Origin: Parcubacteria group bacterium M10-OD1-1
Lineage (GTDB): Bacteria; Patescibacteria; Paceibacteria; Moranbacterales; UBA2206
Assembly: GCA_003056145.1 (NCBI GenBank)
Contig: LSNL01000003.1
Coordinates: 62,001-126,000, forward strand
DNA: 64,000 bases
Reading direction: 5' to 3'
Shown here: piece after piece, positions 52,954-62,590 of the stretch
How positions within the stretch are numbered: position 1 is the stretch's first letter
Layout of the letters: each line of letters opens with the position of its first letter
The notes under the pieces: model-generated
What the model was told of the DNA's origin: nothing
What the model saw: the letters and a program-made list of their open reading frames with translations, nothing else
Databases searched by the model: none
Translations under genes and position numbers: made by a program

Positions 52954-55035
52954 TTATTCTAGATGAATATTTTCAGAAAATTTTTGAAGAGAATCTTTTA
53001 AAGCTAAATGTTTTTTCAAAAAAGGATCGTGTTTTAAAATAGCAGTAGCTTCTAGTTGAGCAAATTTAATCAGTTTAATATTAGTTAAATTTTCCATTGT
53101 GATATCAGGAATTCCTGATTGAATTGTGCCAAAGAATTGTCCGGGACCACGTAATTTGAGATCTTGCTCGGCGATTTTAAATCCGTCGTTGGTTTTTTCT
53201 AAAGCTTTTAGTCTTAAGGAATTAATTTTGGAAAAGAGAAAACAATAAGATTGACATATCCCTCTACCGACTCTTCCTCGGAACTGATGAAGTTGAGCTA
53301 ATCCAAAGCGTTCAGCATTTTCTATAATCATAACAGTAGCGTTAGGAATATCAATACCAACTTCAATTACAGAAGTGGAAACTAGAATCTGAAGTTGATT
53401 ATTTTTAAAATTTTGCATTATTTTTTCTTTTTCTTTGGGCTTAAGTTTTCCATGTAAAAGTCCTAGTGTGAATTCAGGAAAAACTTCAGTCGCTAGGCGT
53501 TGATGCTCCTCTATGACTGCTTTGACATTAGTTAAAGATTGGGACTCTTTAACTAATGGAAGAATAATAAAAGCTTGATGTCCTAAATTAATTTCTTGGC
53601 GAATAAAATTATAAACTGCTAAGCGTTTATTGGGTGAAATAATCTTTGTTTTGACGGGTTTTCTATTTTTTGGTAATTCATCCAAAACAGAAAGATTTAA
53701 ACTACCAAAAAGAGCAATTGTTAAAGTTCGAGGAATGGGCGTGGCTGTCATTGTTAAAAGATGAGGAATAGTTTGAGGAGTTTTATTTTTTAGCTGTAAA
53801 GTTTTTTCTTGCAATTCAGCTCTTTGCGCTACTCCAAAACGATGCTGTTCATCAATAACAACAAAAGCTAAATTTTTGAATTGGACATCTTTTTGAATAA
53901 GGGCATGAGTTCCAACTATTAAATCTATTTTTCCTAATCCAATTTTTTTTAATAAATCATCTCTTTTTTGAATGGTTTTTTGAGAATTAAGAATTTTGTT
54001 GGAGCCTGTTAATAAAGCAATTTTAAAATTATAGTTTTTAAATGATTGACAGAAATTTTCGAAATGTTGATAAGCTAGAATTTCCGTGGGAGCCATAATA
54101 GCCACTTGATAACCAGCGGAAATTATCTGTAGAGAAGCGATAATAGCCAAGACAGTCTTTCCAGCTCCAACATCGCCGTTTAAAAGACGATTCATTGGTT
54201 GAGTTTTTTCTAAATCTTTAAGAATCTCAATATTAGCTTTCTTTTGAGCTGCAGTTAAAGTGAAGGGTAAATCCTTAATAAAAGTGTTTATTAAATCTAG
54301 AGGAGTTTTAAGAGGAAAGGACTTTTGATTTTTCCATTCTTTTTTTATTTGAAGTGCTCGTAATTGGACTAAAAGCATCTCTTCGAAAGCCAATCTTTTT
54401 TGAGCAATTTTTAATTTTTCTTCTGAACTAGGAAAATGAATTTGTAAAATAGCTCGTTTAAGATGGTAGAGTTTATATTTTTTGAGTAATTTTTTAGGTA
54501 AAGGATCGATTAGTTGTTCTACATAAGGGAGAAGAAGTTTTATTTGCCAGCGAATCCATTTAGAAGTTATTCCAGTGGTTTCTCGGTAAATTGGAACCAA
54601 ACATCCAGTATTAGTTTTTTCTCGAGTAACTTTTTCAAAAGAGGGATTAGCCATAGTAAAAATTTTTCCATCTAAATCTAATTTTCCAGAAAGTCTAATG
54701 GCGGTATTAACTTTGAAAGATTCTAAAATAAAAGGTTGATTAAACCAAACAGCTTTTAAAGGTGTGTCATTTTCATCAACTAATCTAATTTCTGTAAGAG
54801 TCAGGCGTTTTTTAAAAATTCGGCGATTAGTAGTTTTGATAATTTTTCCTTCTATAGTAATATTTTGATTTAAATAGTCCGATGATAAGGAAACAATTTT
54901 TGAAAAGTCATCATAACGAGTTGGAAAATAGAATAAAAAATCGGCAACTGTTACTAATCCTAATTTTTTTAAAGCTTTTTGATATTTCGGTTGAATCCGA
55001 GTAATATTTTTTAGGGGAGAATAAATAGTAGTCAT
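52954..55035 (-). CDS. recG: ATP-dependent DNA helicase RecG
   Basis: Branch-migrating helicase, 693 aa. N-terminal wedge/OB domain with YFPTRYDDFS, Walker A NGDVGAGKT near residue 287, DEQHRFG near 394, TATPIPRTL near 429, and C-terminal FRGRVGRG near 588. All helicase motifs are intact. Confidence 0.95.
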   Translation of the reverse strand: MTTIYSPLKNITRIQPKYQKALKKLGLVTVADFLFYFPTRYDDFSKIVSLSSDYLNQNITIEGKIIKTTNRRIFKKRLTLTEIRLVDENDTPLKAVWFNQPFILESFKVNTAIRLSGKLDLDGKIFTMANPSFEKVTREKTNTGCLVPIYRETTGITSKWIRWQIKLLLPYVEQLIDPLPKKLLKKYKLYHLKRAILQIHFPSSEEKLKIAQKRLAFEEMLLVQLRALQIKKEWKNQKSFPLKTPLDLINTFIKDLPFTLTAAQKKANIEILKDLEKTQPMNRLLNGDVGAGKTVLAIIASLQIISAGYQVAIMAPTEILAYQHFENFCQSFKNYNFKIALLTGSNKILNSQKTIQKRDDLLKKIGLGKIDLIVGTHALIQKDVQFKNLAFVVIDEQHRFGVAQRAELQEKTLQLKNKTPQTIPHLLTMTATPIPRTLTIALFGSLNLSVLDELPKNRKPVKTKIISPNKRLAVYNFIRQEINLGHQAFIILPLVKESQSLTNVKAVIEEHQRLATEVFPEFTLGLLHGKLKPKEKEKIMQNFKNNQLQILVSTSVIEVGIDIPNATVMIIENAERFGLAQLHQFRGRVGRGICQSYCFLFSKINSLRLKALEKTNDGFKIAEQDLKLRGPGQFFGTIQSGIPDITMENLTNIKLIKFAQLEATAILKHDPFLKKHLALKDSLQKFSENIHLE

Positions 55036-55041
55036 ATAGAT

Positions 55042-55069
55042 AGTATAATATATCTAGAGAAATGCACAA
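55042..55069 (-). promoter_or_regulatory. Promoter of recG, leaderless geometry
   Basis: Minus strand TTGTGC (55064-55069), 16 bp, TATACT (55042-55047), then 6 bp to the ATG. Confidence 0.5.
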
Positions 55070-55084
55070 AATGTACGAATGTGC

Positions 55085-55090
55085 TAAAAT
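55085..55090 (+). promoter_or_regulatory. Possible extended -10 for the radical SAM/YcaO cluster
   Basis: TGCTAAAAT (TAAAAT at 55085-55090) is 39 bp before the first cluster gene; no good -35 is seen. Confidence 0.3.
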
Positions 55091-55129
55091 TATTGTAAGG
55101 ATTAAATTAAATTTAATAAAATTTAAACT

Positions 55130-56026
55130 ATGACTGAAATGAAGAAGGCTGACATTAAAGTAGGATTTTTATGTAATAATAATTGCTTTTTTTGTGTCCA
55201 GGGACATAAAAAAATTTTTGGTAATAAAACAACTAGAGAAATTAAAGCTTCTATAAAGGAAGCTAGAAAAGATTGTGAAATAGTCGTTTTTACTGGAGGA
55301 GAGCCAACTATTAGAGAGGATATTTTAGAATTGGTGAGTTTTGCTAAAAATTTAAAATTTAAAATTATTCAAATTCAATCAAATGGTAGAATGTTTGCTT
55401 ATAAAGATTTCTGCCAAAAAATAGTTAACGCTGGAGCTAACGAGTTCGCTTTAGCTTTACATGGACATAAAGCTGATTTACATAATTATTTGACCCAACA
55501 AAATAGTTTCCTTCAAGTGGTTAAAGGAATTAATAATCTTAAAAAAATGAATCAATCAGTGATAATGAATACTGTGATTGTAAAGTCTAATTACAGATAT
55601 CTTCCAGAAATTACAAAACTTCTTATCGGACTTAATGTGGATCAGATTCAATTTGCTTTTGTCCATGCTCTTGGTGCAGCGAAAGATAATTTTGACAAAG
55701 TAATCCCTAGAATTAGCCTGGTTATTCCTTTCCTTGTAAAATCTTTAAAATTAGGTACTCGTTTTAATAAGAAAATAATGGTGGAGGCTATTCCCCCTTG
55801 TTTTTTAAAAGATTTTCAAGAACATATTTCTGAAAATAGTATGCCAGAAATGAAAATTTTTGATTTGGATAATATTGTAGATAATTTTAAAGAAGCTAGA
55901 ATAGTAGAAGGAAAAATGAAAAATACAAAATGTAAAAAATGTACTTTATTTTCAGTGTGTGAAGGTCCATGGAAAGAATATCCAGAAAGATTTGGTTGGG
56001 ACGAATTTAAGCCAGTAATAAAATAA
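55130..56026 (+). CDS. Radical SAM protein 1 of the YcaO cluster
   Basis: 298 aa. The CxxxCxxC cluster motif is C15, C19, C22; the SAM-binding TGGEPTIREDI lies near residue 60 and SNGRM near 85. The C-terminus has a CxxCx5C motif (CKKCTLFSVC near 263) that could hold an auxiliary cluster of the twitch type. Reaction and substrate unknown. First gene of a same-strand run; next gene is 2 bp away. Confidence 0.85.
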   Translation: MTEMKKADIKVGFLCNNNCFFCVQGHKKIFGNKTTREIKASIKEARKDCEIVVFTGGEPTIREDILELVSFAKNLKFKIIQIQSNGRMFAYKDFCQKIVNAGANEFALALHGHKADLHNYLTQQNSFLQVVKGINNLKKMNQSVIMNTVIVKSNYRYLPEITKLLIGLNVDQIQFAFVHALGAAKDNFDKVIPRISLVIPFLVKSLKLGTRFNKKIMVEAIPPCFLKDFQEHISENSMPEMKIFDLDNIVDNFKEARIVEGKMKNTKCKKCTLFSVCEGPWKEYPERFGWDEFKPVIK

Positions 56027-56028
56027 AA

Positions 56029-57162
56029 ATGAAAAAGGAGAAGTTAAAATTAAAAGACACTATTGCTAAAGAAAAACGTCATTGGGTGAGAATTACTAAC
56101 TCTTGCAATAATAATTGTCTTTTTTGCTTAGACAAGGAAAATCAAGATGGAACTTTTGTTTCTTTTCAAGAAATTGTAAAAGAGTTTAAGAAAGGACTAT
56201 CGCTGGGTGCAAAGCGGGTTATTATTTCTGGGGGAGATCCAACGATTCATCCTGATATTTTTAAAATTATCAAAAAAGCTAATTCAATAGGTTATAGTCA
56301 TGTACAGATGATAAGTAATGGGAGAATGTTAGCTTATGGTGATTTTGCAAAAAAACTGAAAGAAGCAGGTTTAGATGAAATTACTATATCAATGCATAGC
56401 CATATTAAAGAAAAGTTAGAGAAAATGACTCAAATAAAAGGGAGTTATGATCAAGCAATGAGGGGGCTTATAAATGCTTTGAAATATAAATTTATTGTGA
56501 GTGTGGATATTGTTATAAATAAAATAAATTATAAAACATTAGGAGACTCATTGAAATTCTTTATAAAATTAGGTGTTTCTGAATTTGATTTATTATATGT
56601 AATCCCTTTTGGGAGTGCTTGGAAAAATAGAAAAAAACTTTTTTTTTCACCAGAAAAAGCCAAGGACTATCTAGATAAAGCATTTGAGTTATCAGATAAT
56701 CCAGATTTATTTATTTGGACCAATAGATTACCAGCTATTTTTTTAGAGGGCTACGAACATTTAATTCAAAACCCCATTAAGCTTAAAGATGAAGTTAATG
56801 GAACGCAAAAAGAATTTGAAGCATATATATTTAATAATAAAGAAAGGAATTGCAAAGGAGAGAGATGCAAATATTGTTTTATGAAAGATTTCTGTAGTGA
56901 TTTGGAAGCTATTAAAAAAGAAGGCAAGTTAACTTCAAAAACTGAACCTATTTGTATATCAAAAAAAAAGGTAAAAAAATATACATTCAAACTGGATAAA
57001 AAGTTTGATGTATATAATTTTCTAGATTTTTATATTCAGCATCGATATTTTGTAAAAAGTTTAAGATGTACTAATTGTCGTTATAATAATAATTGTTCTG
57101 GTGCTCACATTGAAAAAATTAGAAAGGAAGGATTTAAAATTTTAAAACCAATTAAAGAATAA
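56029..57162 (+). CDS. Radical SAM protein 2 of the YcaO cluster
   Basis: 377 aa. CxxxCxxC at C26, C30, C33, then SGGDPTIHPDI near residue 67 and SNGRM near 93. It has two C-terminal CxxCx5C motifs (CKYCFMKDFC near 280, CTNCRYNNNC near 344), so up to two extra metal or Fe-S sites. It is a likely duplicate of protein 1 with an added tail. A 104-bp gap follows, with no clear gene. Confidence 0.85.
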   Translation: MKKEKLKLKDTIAKEKRHWVRITNSCNNNCLFCLDKENQDGTFVSFQEIVKEFKKGLSLGAKRVIISGGDPTIHPDIFKIIKKANSIGYSHVQMISNGRMLAYGDFAKKLKEAGLDEITISMHSHIKEKLEKMTQIKGSYDQAMRGLINALKYKFIVSVDIVINKINYKTLGDSLKFFIKLGVSEFDLLYVIPFGSAWKNRKKLFFSPEKAKDYLDKAFELSDNPDLFIWTNRLPAIFLEGYEHLIQNPIKLKDEVNGTQKEFEAYIFNNKERNCKGERCKYCFMKDFCSDLEAIKKEGKLTSKTEPICISKKKVKKYTFKLDKKFDVYNFLDFYIQHRYFVKSLRCTNCRYNNNCSGAHIEKIRKEGFKILKPIKE

Positions 57163-57266
57163 TTGCGGAATAAGAAATCAATACTAAATTCAGAGTTAGT
57201 TAATTATATAAAGTATGCTAAAAAGTTAAAATACAAAAATATTATTAATTTTCTTGATTATTATAT

Positions 57267-59060
57267 ATGAAAATAAAAAATTGTCATAAGGATGAGAAAA
57301 CATTTAAGTGTGAAAATCCTAAGATTACGCTAAGCAAGCTAGAAAAAGCGTTTGATGAATTAGGATTAGATGTTGAATATACAGGGAGAGTTTTTTGTAA
57401 GGACACTTTATATTCCGGGTCTCTTATAATTCCTTCATTAAATTATATTGTTAATGGAAAGGGTATCTCTTATGAACTTGCTAAGGCTAGTGCCTATTCA
57501 GAAATGGCCGAGAGAATTTCTTGTGGATTTTTTAATTTTTTTCCAGTAAAAAATCAGAGTAAAAAAAACTTAATTGATAAGAAAAAACTATTTGATTTTT
57601 ACTACTTTTCTTATCAAAAAGGTTATAGACATGGGCGGCAAAGCTTATTTGAGAATTCTCTAAAGATTGAAAATATATTTAAAAAACAAGGGTTATCCAA
57701 AAAAGAAGTAGAAAAAATAAAAAAAAGTGAAGTGGCTCAGCATTGGGTAAATGGATATTCTCTATCTAGACAGAAAAATATAAAGGTCCCGTTGAGATTG
57801 ATTCATCGAATTTCTGGGACCAATGGTTTAGCGTCTGGTAACACACTTGAAGAAGCTATTGTTCATGGAGCTAATGAAGTTTTTGAGAGATTTATTTTAT
57901 TTAAAGTCGTAAAGGAAAAAAAGATTTTACCTACGATCAGAATTTCTTCAATAAAAGATGGTTTTATTCTGAAAATAATAAAATACTTTAAGAAAAATAA
58001 TATTGATATAATAATCAAGGATTGCTCTTCAGATGGACATATTCCGTGTATAGGAATTTTATTTATTAATAATAATATTAGGAATAGCAAAAATTCAGTA
58101 GAAAAAAAGACAAAGTATTTAAGGTGGTATACGGAGGTATCGTTTAATTATAAAGAAGCAATTATCAGATGCTTCACCTCATATACGCAAGGAATATCAA
58201 AAGTGACTGATTTAAAAAAATCAAAAAGTATGGAAGTTCTTTGGAAAGAATGGTTCAGTGAGTTTCCTTTAAAGTCTAATGACAATAAAAAATACAGCTA
58301 TTTATCTAAAAAAAATTTTTATGAAGGTGATTTAGGATTTCTTAAAAAAGGTGGAAAAGTTAGTATAAAAAATATCCAGGAAGGTAAAGAGACTAACGAT
58401 TGCGTTGAAGAAATTAATAAAATAAAATCAATTTGTAAATTTTTAGGTACGGAATTAATTGTTATTGACCAGACTCATCCAGTTTTGAATTTTCCTGCAG
58501 TTAGAATTATTATTCCAGGGGTATCTGATGAAATGAATGCTGAGTATAAAGATAAATTTGATATTGAGAGAATAACTTTGCCGATAGAAAAATATTGGAC
58601 AAAAGAATTTTATGATTTTATTATAAGTAGTAAATGGACAAAAACAAATCAAGGAATAAAAAGTTTGATTGTAGAGATAGAAAAATATATAGTCACTTTT
58701 CCTTTTAATTTTGTTATACAAACATCAGGAGTAGGTAACAGAACTATTAATTTATTTGAATTACTTTTGTCGCTCTATATTAAAATAGGAGGAGATATTA
58801 AATTGGTAAACTGTTTAAATGTTTTGTCAGGATTATATCCGGACGAAGAAAAATTATATAAAACTTTACGTACTTTGGCTACTTCTAATAAGATAAAAGA
58901 AATGAAAGAAGTTTTGAAACAAACAAGAGGTTGTTACCGGTTTATGCTTAGCCAAGGAAATAATAATCCTTTTATTAATTGGTGCGATAAATCATGTGAA
59001 AATAGGTGTGTTAGAAATTTTGAAATTAATCTTAAAAAACTTCTTAAAAGTTTTTATTAA
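57267..59060 (+). CDS. YcaO-domain protein
   Basis: YcaO enzymes use ATP to phosphorylate a peptide amide, giving azolines, thioamides or amidines. The family motifs are present: GKGISYELAKAS then YSEMAERIS near residues 64-86, GLASGNTLEEAI and EVFERF near 187-210, and a later EAIIRCFTSYTQGIS near 290. It is long (597 aa) and the C-terminus is Cys-rich (CDKSCENRC) in place of the PxPxP tail of azoline synthetases. No partner E1-like or TfuA gene is adjacent; radical SAM genes flank it on both sides. Confidence 0.82.
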   Translation: MKIKNCHKDEKTFKCENPKITLSKLEKAFDELGLDVEYTGRVFCKDTLYSGSLIIPSLNYIVNGKGISYELAKASAYSEMAERISCGFFNFFPVKNQSKKNLIDKKKLFDFYYFSYQKGYRHGRQSLFENSLKIENIFKKQGLSKKEVEKIKKSEVAQHWVNGYSLSRQKNIKVPLRLIHRISGTNGLASGNTLEEAIVHGANEVFERFILFKVVKEKKILPTIRISSIKDGFILKIIKYFKKNNIDIIIKDCSSDGHIPCIGILFINNNIRNSKNSVEKKTKYLRWYTEVSFNYKEAIIRCFTSYTQGISKVTDLKKSKSMEVLWKEWFSEFPLKSNDNKKYSYLSKKNFYEGDLGFLKKGGKVSIKNIQEGKETNDCVEEINKIKSICKFLGTELIVIDQTHPVLNFPAVRIIIPGVSDEMNAEYKDKFDIERITLPIEKYWTKEFYDFIISSKWTKTNQGIKSLIVEIEKYIVTFPFNFVIQTSGVGNRTINLFELLLSLYIKIGGDIKLVNCLNVLSGLYPDEEKLYKTLRTLATSNKIKEMKEVLKQTRGCYRFMLSQGNNNPFINWCDKSCENRCVRNFEINLKKLLKSFY

Positions 59061-59074
59061 AAATAAAAAATAAT

Positions 59075-60010
59075 ATGGCAAAAATAGGATATATCCAAGT
59101 AACTCGTACTTGTAATCAAAAATGTATAATTTGTTCTAATCCTCCTAATGAAAAAGTGTTAAGTCTACAAACAGCCAAACTGGAAATAGATAAATTAAAA
59201 AATAATGGTTGCACAGGAGTTATTCTTACAGGAGGAGAACCAACTCTTTATGAGAAATTACCAGAGCTAATTAGATATAGCTTTAAGAAAAATATTTTTC
59301 CTAGAATTATTACTAATGGGCAAAAAATAGCTAAGCTAAGATATTTAAAAACTCTTCAACGAGCTGGATTAAAACATATACATCTTTCTATTTTTTCTTA
59401 TCAAAGTAAAATTCAAGCTAAAATTTCTCAGAATAATCATTCACTTTATAATATAAAAAGGGCTTTAGACAACTTAAACAAAGTAGAAGGCATAACCGTT
59501 GATGTTAATACGGCTATTAGTAAATATAATGCTAATCATTTATCTAAAACGGTTCAATGGATTGTAAAAAATTATCCTTTTATAAATCATTTTGTATTTA
59601 ATAATCTAGATCCTTATATGAATAGAGCCATGAAGAATCCTCAGATAATTCCCACTCTTAATGATTTTGAATTAGAGCTACACAGAGCTTTAAGTTTTTT
59701 AGAAAAAAATAAAAAAACTTTTCGAGTTGAGAAAGTCCCGTTGTGTTATTTGACGGACTATGAGCATGTTTCTACAGAAACTCGAAAAATTGTTAAGAAA
59801 GAGAGCAGAACAGTGTATTTTTTAGATGAGAAGAAGAGAGTAACTCAAAAAAGCTGGTTTTCTAGAAAAACAGATGACTGTCAACAATGTTCTTTGAAAA
59901 ATATTTGTTCAGGATTGTATGCTATTGGGGGTTTTTATAAAGAGACAGAATTATATGCTGTCTTTGAAGATCCGAAAAAAATAATTAAAAAAATTAGACA
60001 AAACCAATGA
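59075..60010 (+). CDS. Radical SAM protein 3 of the YcaO cluster
   Basis: 311 aa. CxxxCxxC at C13, C17, C20 in RTCNQKCIICSNPP, a wording close to that of HxsC-type maturases; then LTGGEPTLYEKL near residue 48 and TNGQKI near 76. A C-terminal CxxCx5C (CQQCSLKNIC near 268) matches the other two. Starts 14 bp after the YcaO gene; its TGA overlaps the next ATG. Confidence 0.85.
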   Translation: MAKIGYIQVTRTCNQKCIICSNPPNEKVLSLQTAKLEIDKLKNNGCTGVILTGGEPTLYEKLPELIRYSFKKNIFPRIITNGQKIAKLRYLKTLQRAGLKHIHLSIFSYQSKIQAKISQNNHSLYNIKRALDNLNKVEGITVDVNTAISKYNANHLSKTVQWIVKNYPFINHFVFNNLDPYMNRAMKNPQIIPTLNDFELELHRALSFLEKNKKTFRVEKVPLCYLTDYEHVSTETRKIVKKESRTVYFLDEKKRVTQKSWFSRKTDDCQQCSLKNICSGLYAIGGFYKETELYAVFEDPKKIIKKIRQNQ

Positions 60011-60957
60011 TTTTTAATTATTTATTTCTGGGAGTAATTTTATTAGTTAGTTTGGTAATTTGTTGGGAAGACATTCAGCATAAAAAAATTAGAAACAAAT
60101 TAATTCTAATTGGTTTGCTCTTAGGCGCTATTTTATTCGGAGGCTCATATTTTTTAGGATGGATTAATAATTATTATTTAAAAGTTGTTTTCTTTAACAC
60201 TGTAATTGCGATAGTAGTTAGTTTTTTAATTTGGAAAATGGGATTTTGGCCAGCTGGAGATAGCAAATATTTTATATTGATAGCTTTTCTTTTACCAATA
60301 CATTATTATAATAAGTCATACTTGGAATATTTTCCTTCTTTTATCTTATTAGTGAATATATTTATTTTATTCGTAGGAATTATTTTAGTTAAAGTAATAT
60401 ATTTTAACTCAAGAAGTTTTATAATCTTTTCAGCCAAAACAAACAGAGGAGAGCTTAAGCAAAAATTTTTTCAAGTAGTGAATACTCTTATAGTCAATAT
60501 GCAAAATGTAAGTAACTGGAAAAAATGGGGGAAGGGGATGCTATTAGGGGGAATGATGTATTTTATTCTAAGTTTTTTTATTTATAAACGGAGTATTGAT
60601 TTAGTGCCTTTCTTTATATATTCAACGGCCTTTGGCTTATTTGATGTTATTTTTAATTTTTACAATCAATCATTTGCTAAAAAATCTATAGACATTATTA
60701 ATTTACAGCCAAAAATGAATTTAGCTGATGAGTTTCCAAGCGATTTAAAAAAAGATAAAGAAAGAATAGAGAAAATTGGGAAATTAAGGCCAGACGGATT
60801 AGATAAACAACAGGTAAGAGTTATTAAAGAATACTATATCAGTAAAGACTTGAAGCAGATTTATATTTATAAAACAATTCCTTTTTCAATCTGGATATTT
60901 ATTGGTACGGTAATAACAATAATTTTTCAAAGAAATATTATCCAGATTATTTTATAA
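60007..60957 (+). CDS. A24 family (prepilin-type) membrane peptidase
   Basis: 316 aa, multi-span. The two catalytic aspartates of the family are in CWEDIQHKKIRN near residue 22 and FWPAGDSKYF near 85 (GxGD-like, here AGDSK). The first 130 residues resemble archaeal/bacterial preflagellin or prepilin peptidases; the N-methyltransferase domain is absent. About 180 residues follow with another membrane segment and an unusual soluble domain. Its 4-bp overlap with the radical SAM gene ties it to the cluster. Confidence 0.7.
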   Translation: MIFNYLFLGVILLVSLVICWEDIQHKKIRNKLILIGLLLGAILFGGSYFLGWINNYYLKVVFFNTVIAIVVSFLIWKMGFWPAGDSKYFILIAFLLPIHYYNKSYLEYFPSFILLVNIFILFVGIILVKVIYFNSRSFIIFSAKTNRGELKQKFFQVVNTLIVNMQNVSNWKKWGKGMLLGGMMYFILSFFIYKRSIDLVPFFIYSTAFGLFDVIFNFYNQSFAKKSIDIINLQPKMNLADEFPSDLKKDKERIEKIGKLRPDGLDKQQVRVIKEYYISKDLKQIYIYKTIPFSIWIFIGTVITIIFQRNIIQIIL

Positions 60958-60972
60958 TATTTTCAAAAAAAG

Positions 60973-62568
60973 ATGAAATATTTTCAAGATTTTTTTTGGT
61001 TTAAAATGGGAATAGCTATTTTAACATCCTTTTTATACTTCTTTTCTTTTCCTGGCAATTTTAATGCGGGTTTGTTGTCATTTATCGCGTTAATACCTTT
61101 CTTTTGGTCAATTACAAAAATTAAAAAATATTGGCAAGGAGCATTGTTGTCTTTCGTAGTTTTTTTTCTAGCTTTTTTATTAATTACTAATTGTTTCATA
61201 AAAATTAATATTATAATCTGGATAGTTGTAAGCTTAATATATTCTTTAATATATTATATCCCCTTAGGTTTAGCATTAGTTTATTTTAACAGAAAATATC
61301 AGGCTTATAATATTATAAATTATCCAGCTGTGTTCATTCTAATAGAATGGTCTAGGAGTTTTGGTATATTAGCTTTGCCCTTTGGAAATATTTCTAGTTC
61401 ACTTTATCGGTACCCTTACCTCATTCAAATAGCTGCATTTCTCGGTGAATATTCGGTAAGTTTCTTGATTGTTATAGTCAATGTATCTTTAATGGTAGTA
61501 TTAAAATTTCTGCTAACACATAAAAAATTACTTAAAATAGAAAAAATTTTATTAACATTAGCTATAAGTATATTCATTCTTAATTTATTTATTGGTATTT
61601 TTGAAATTAAGAAAAATCATCCTGAAATTGAAAGGAAAAGTATTAATGTGCTAGTCATAAATCCAAAAATAAAAAGTGATATTGGATCTGGTATGAATAA
61701 AAAAGAGCTCGCAGATTATTCAGATGCACGTCTTAACTCAGTTATTAAATTGACCAATGATGCTATGAATAAGATTAGTTCTAATGTTGACTTAGTTATT
61801 TGGGGAGAGGCGACTATTATGAATGATGTTTTTTGGAAATATAAAAATGAGGGAGTTAACTATTATCCATCAAATAATGCAATAAAACTTAAACAGTTTA
61901 TTGCTCGGAAAGGGGTACCAGTTTTGCTAGGGGGCTATGTGTTCGAACTTAAACATGGTAAGATGATTTTTTTAAACAGCTCGGTACTTATAAATTCTAG
62001 CGGAGTGATTAAGCAGACTTACGAGAAAAATAAACTTATTATTTTTGGGGAGTATATTCCTAGTTATTTAAGATTTTTAATTCCTTATGCTAAGAAAATG
62101 GATCTTAAATCTAGACTGATATCTAAGAGTAGAACTGTCTTTAATATTGATGGTTTTAAGATAGTAACTCCCATATGTTTTGAAAATGGTTTTAACTCTT
62201 ATCTGCGGGATTTATTGCGATCTGGAGATGTGGATTTAATCGCTAATATATCTGATGATAGTGTTTTTCGTAGCCAGTTTGAAGCTAGACAGCATTTTGC
62301 TGCTAATGTTTTCAGAGCAATAGAAAATCGAACAAATGTAGTGGAAGTTTCTAATTTTGGTATTAATGGAAAAATATCTAAGTATGGAATTATCAGTAAA
62401 GACACTTCTTCTCAAGAAGGATATCTCTTGATAAATTTTAAAAAAAAAGAAGGAAAAATATTTACAACATTCTCAAAGTATGGTAATCTAATAGTAGGAA
62501 TTATAATTGTTAGTTATGTAATAGTTTTATTGATGATGTTTATTAACTTTTTTATTTCTAATAAATAA
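60973..62568 (+). CDS. Apolipoprotein N-acyltransferase-like membrane nitrilase
   Basis: 531 aa. About seven N-terminal membrane segments are followed by a nitrilase domain with the full triad: E279 (VIWGEAT), K352 (YEKNKLIIFGEY) and C402 (PICFEN). A last membrane segment is at the C-terminus. This is the layout of Lnt, which adds a third acyl chain to lipoproteins. Sequence similarity is moderate, so another amidase/acyltransferase role, perhaps on a cluster product, cannot be excluded. Confidence 0.77.
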   Translation: MKYFQDFFWFKMGIAILTSFLYFFSFPGNFNAGLLSFIALIPFFWSITKIKKYWQGALLSFVVFFLAFLLITNCFIKINIIIWIVVSLIYSLIYYIPLGLALVYFNRKYQAYNIINYPAVFILIEWSRSFGILALPFGNISSSLYRYPYLIQIAAFLGEYSVSFLIVIVNVSLMVVLKFLLTHKKLLKIEKILLTLAISIFILNLFIGIFEIKKNHPEIERKSINVLVINPKIKSDIGSGMNKKELADYSDARLNSVIKLTNDAMNKISSNVDLVIWGEATIMNDVFWKYKNEGVNYYPSNNAIKLKQFIARKGVPVLLGGYVFELKHGKMIFLNSSVLINSSGVIKQTYEKNKLIIFGEYIPSYLRFLIPYAKKMDLKSRLISKSRTVFNIDGFKIVTPICFENGFNSYLRDLLRSGDVDLIANISDDSVFRSQFEARQHFAANVFRAIENRTNVVEVSNFGINGKISKYGIISKDTSSQEGYLLINFKKKEGKIFTTFSKYGNLIVGIIIVSYVIVLLMMFINFFISNK

Positions 62569-62590
62569 TTATTTTTTTTGATCTAAACTA

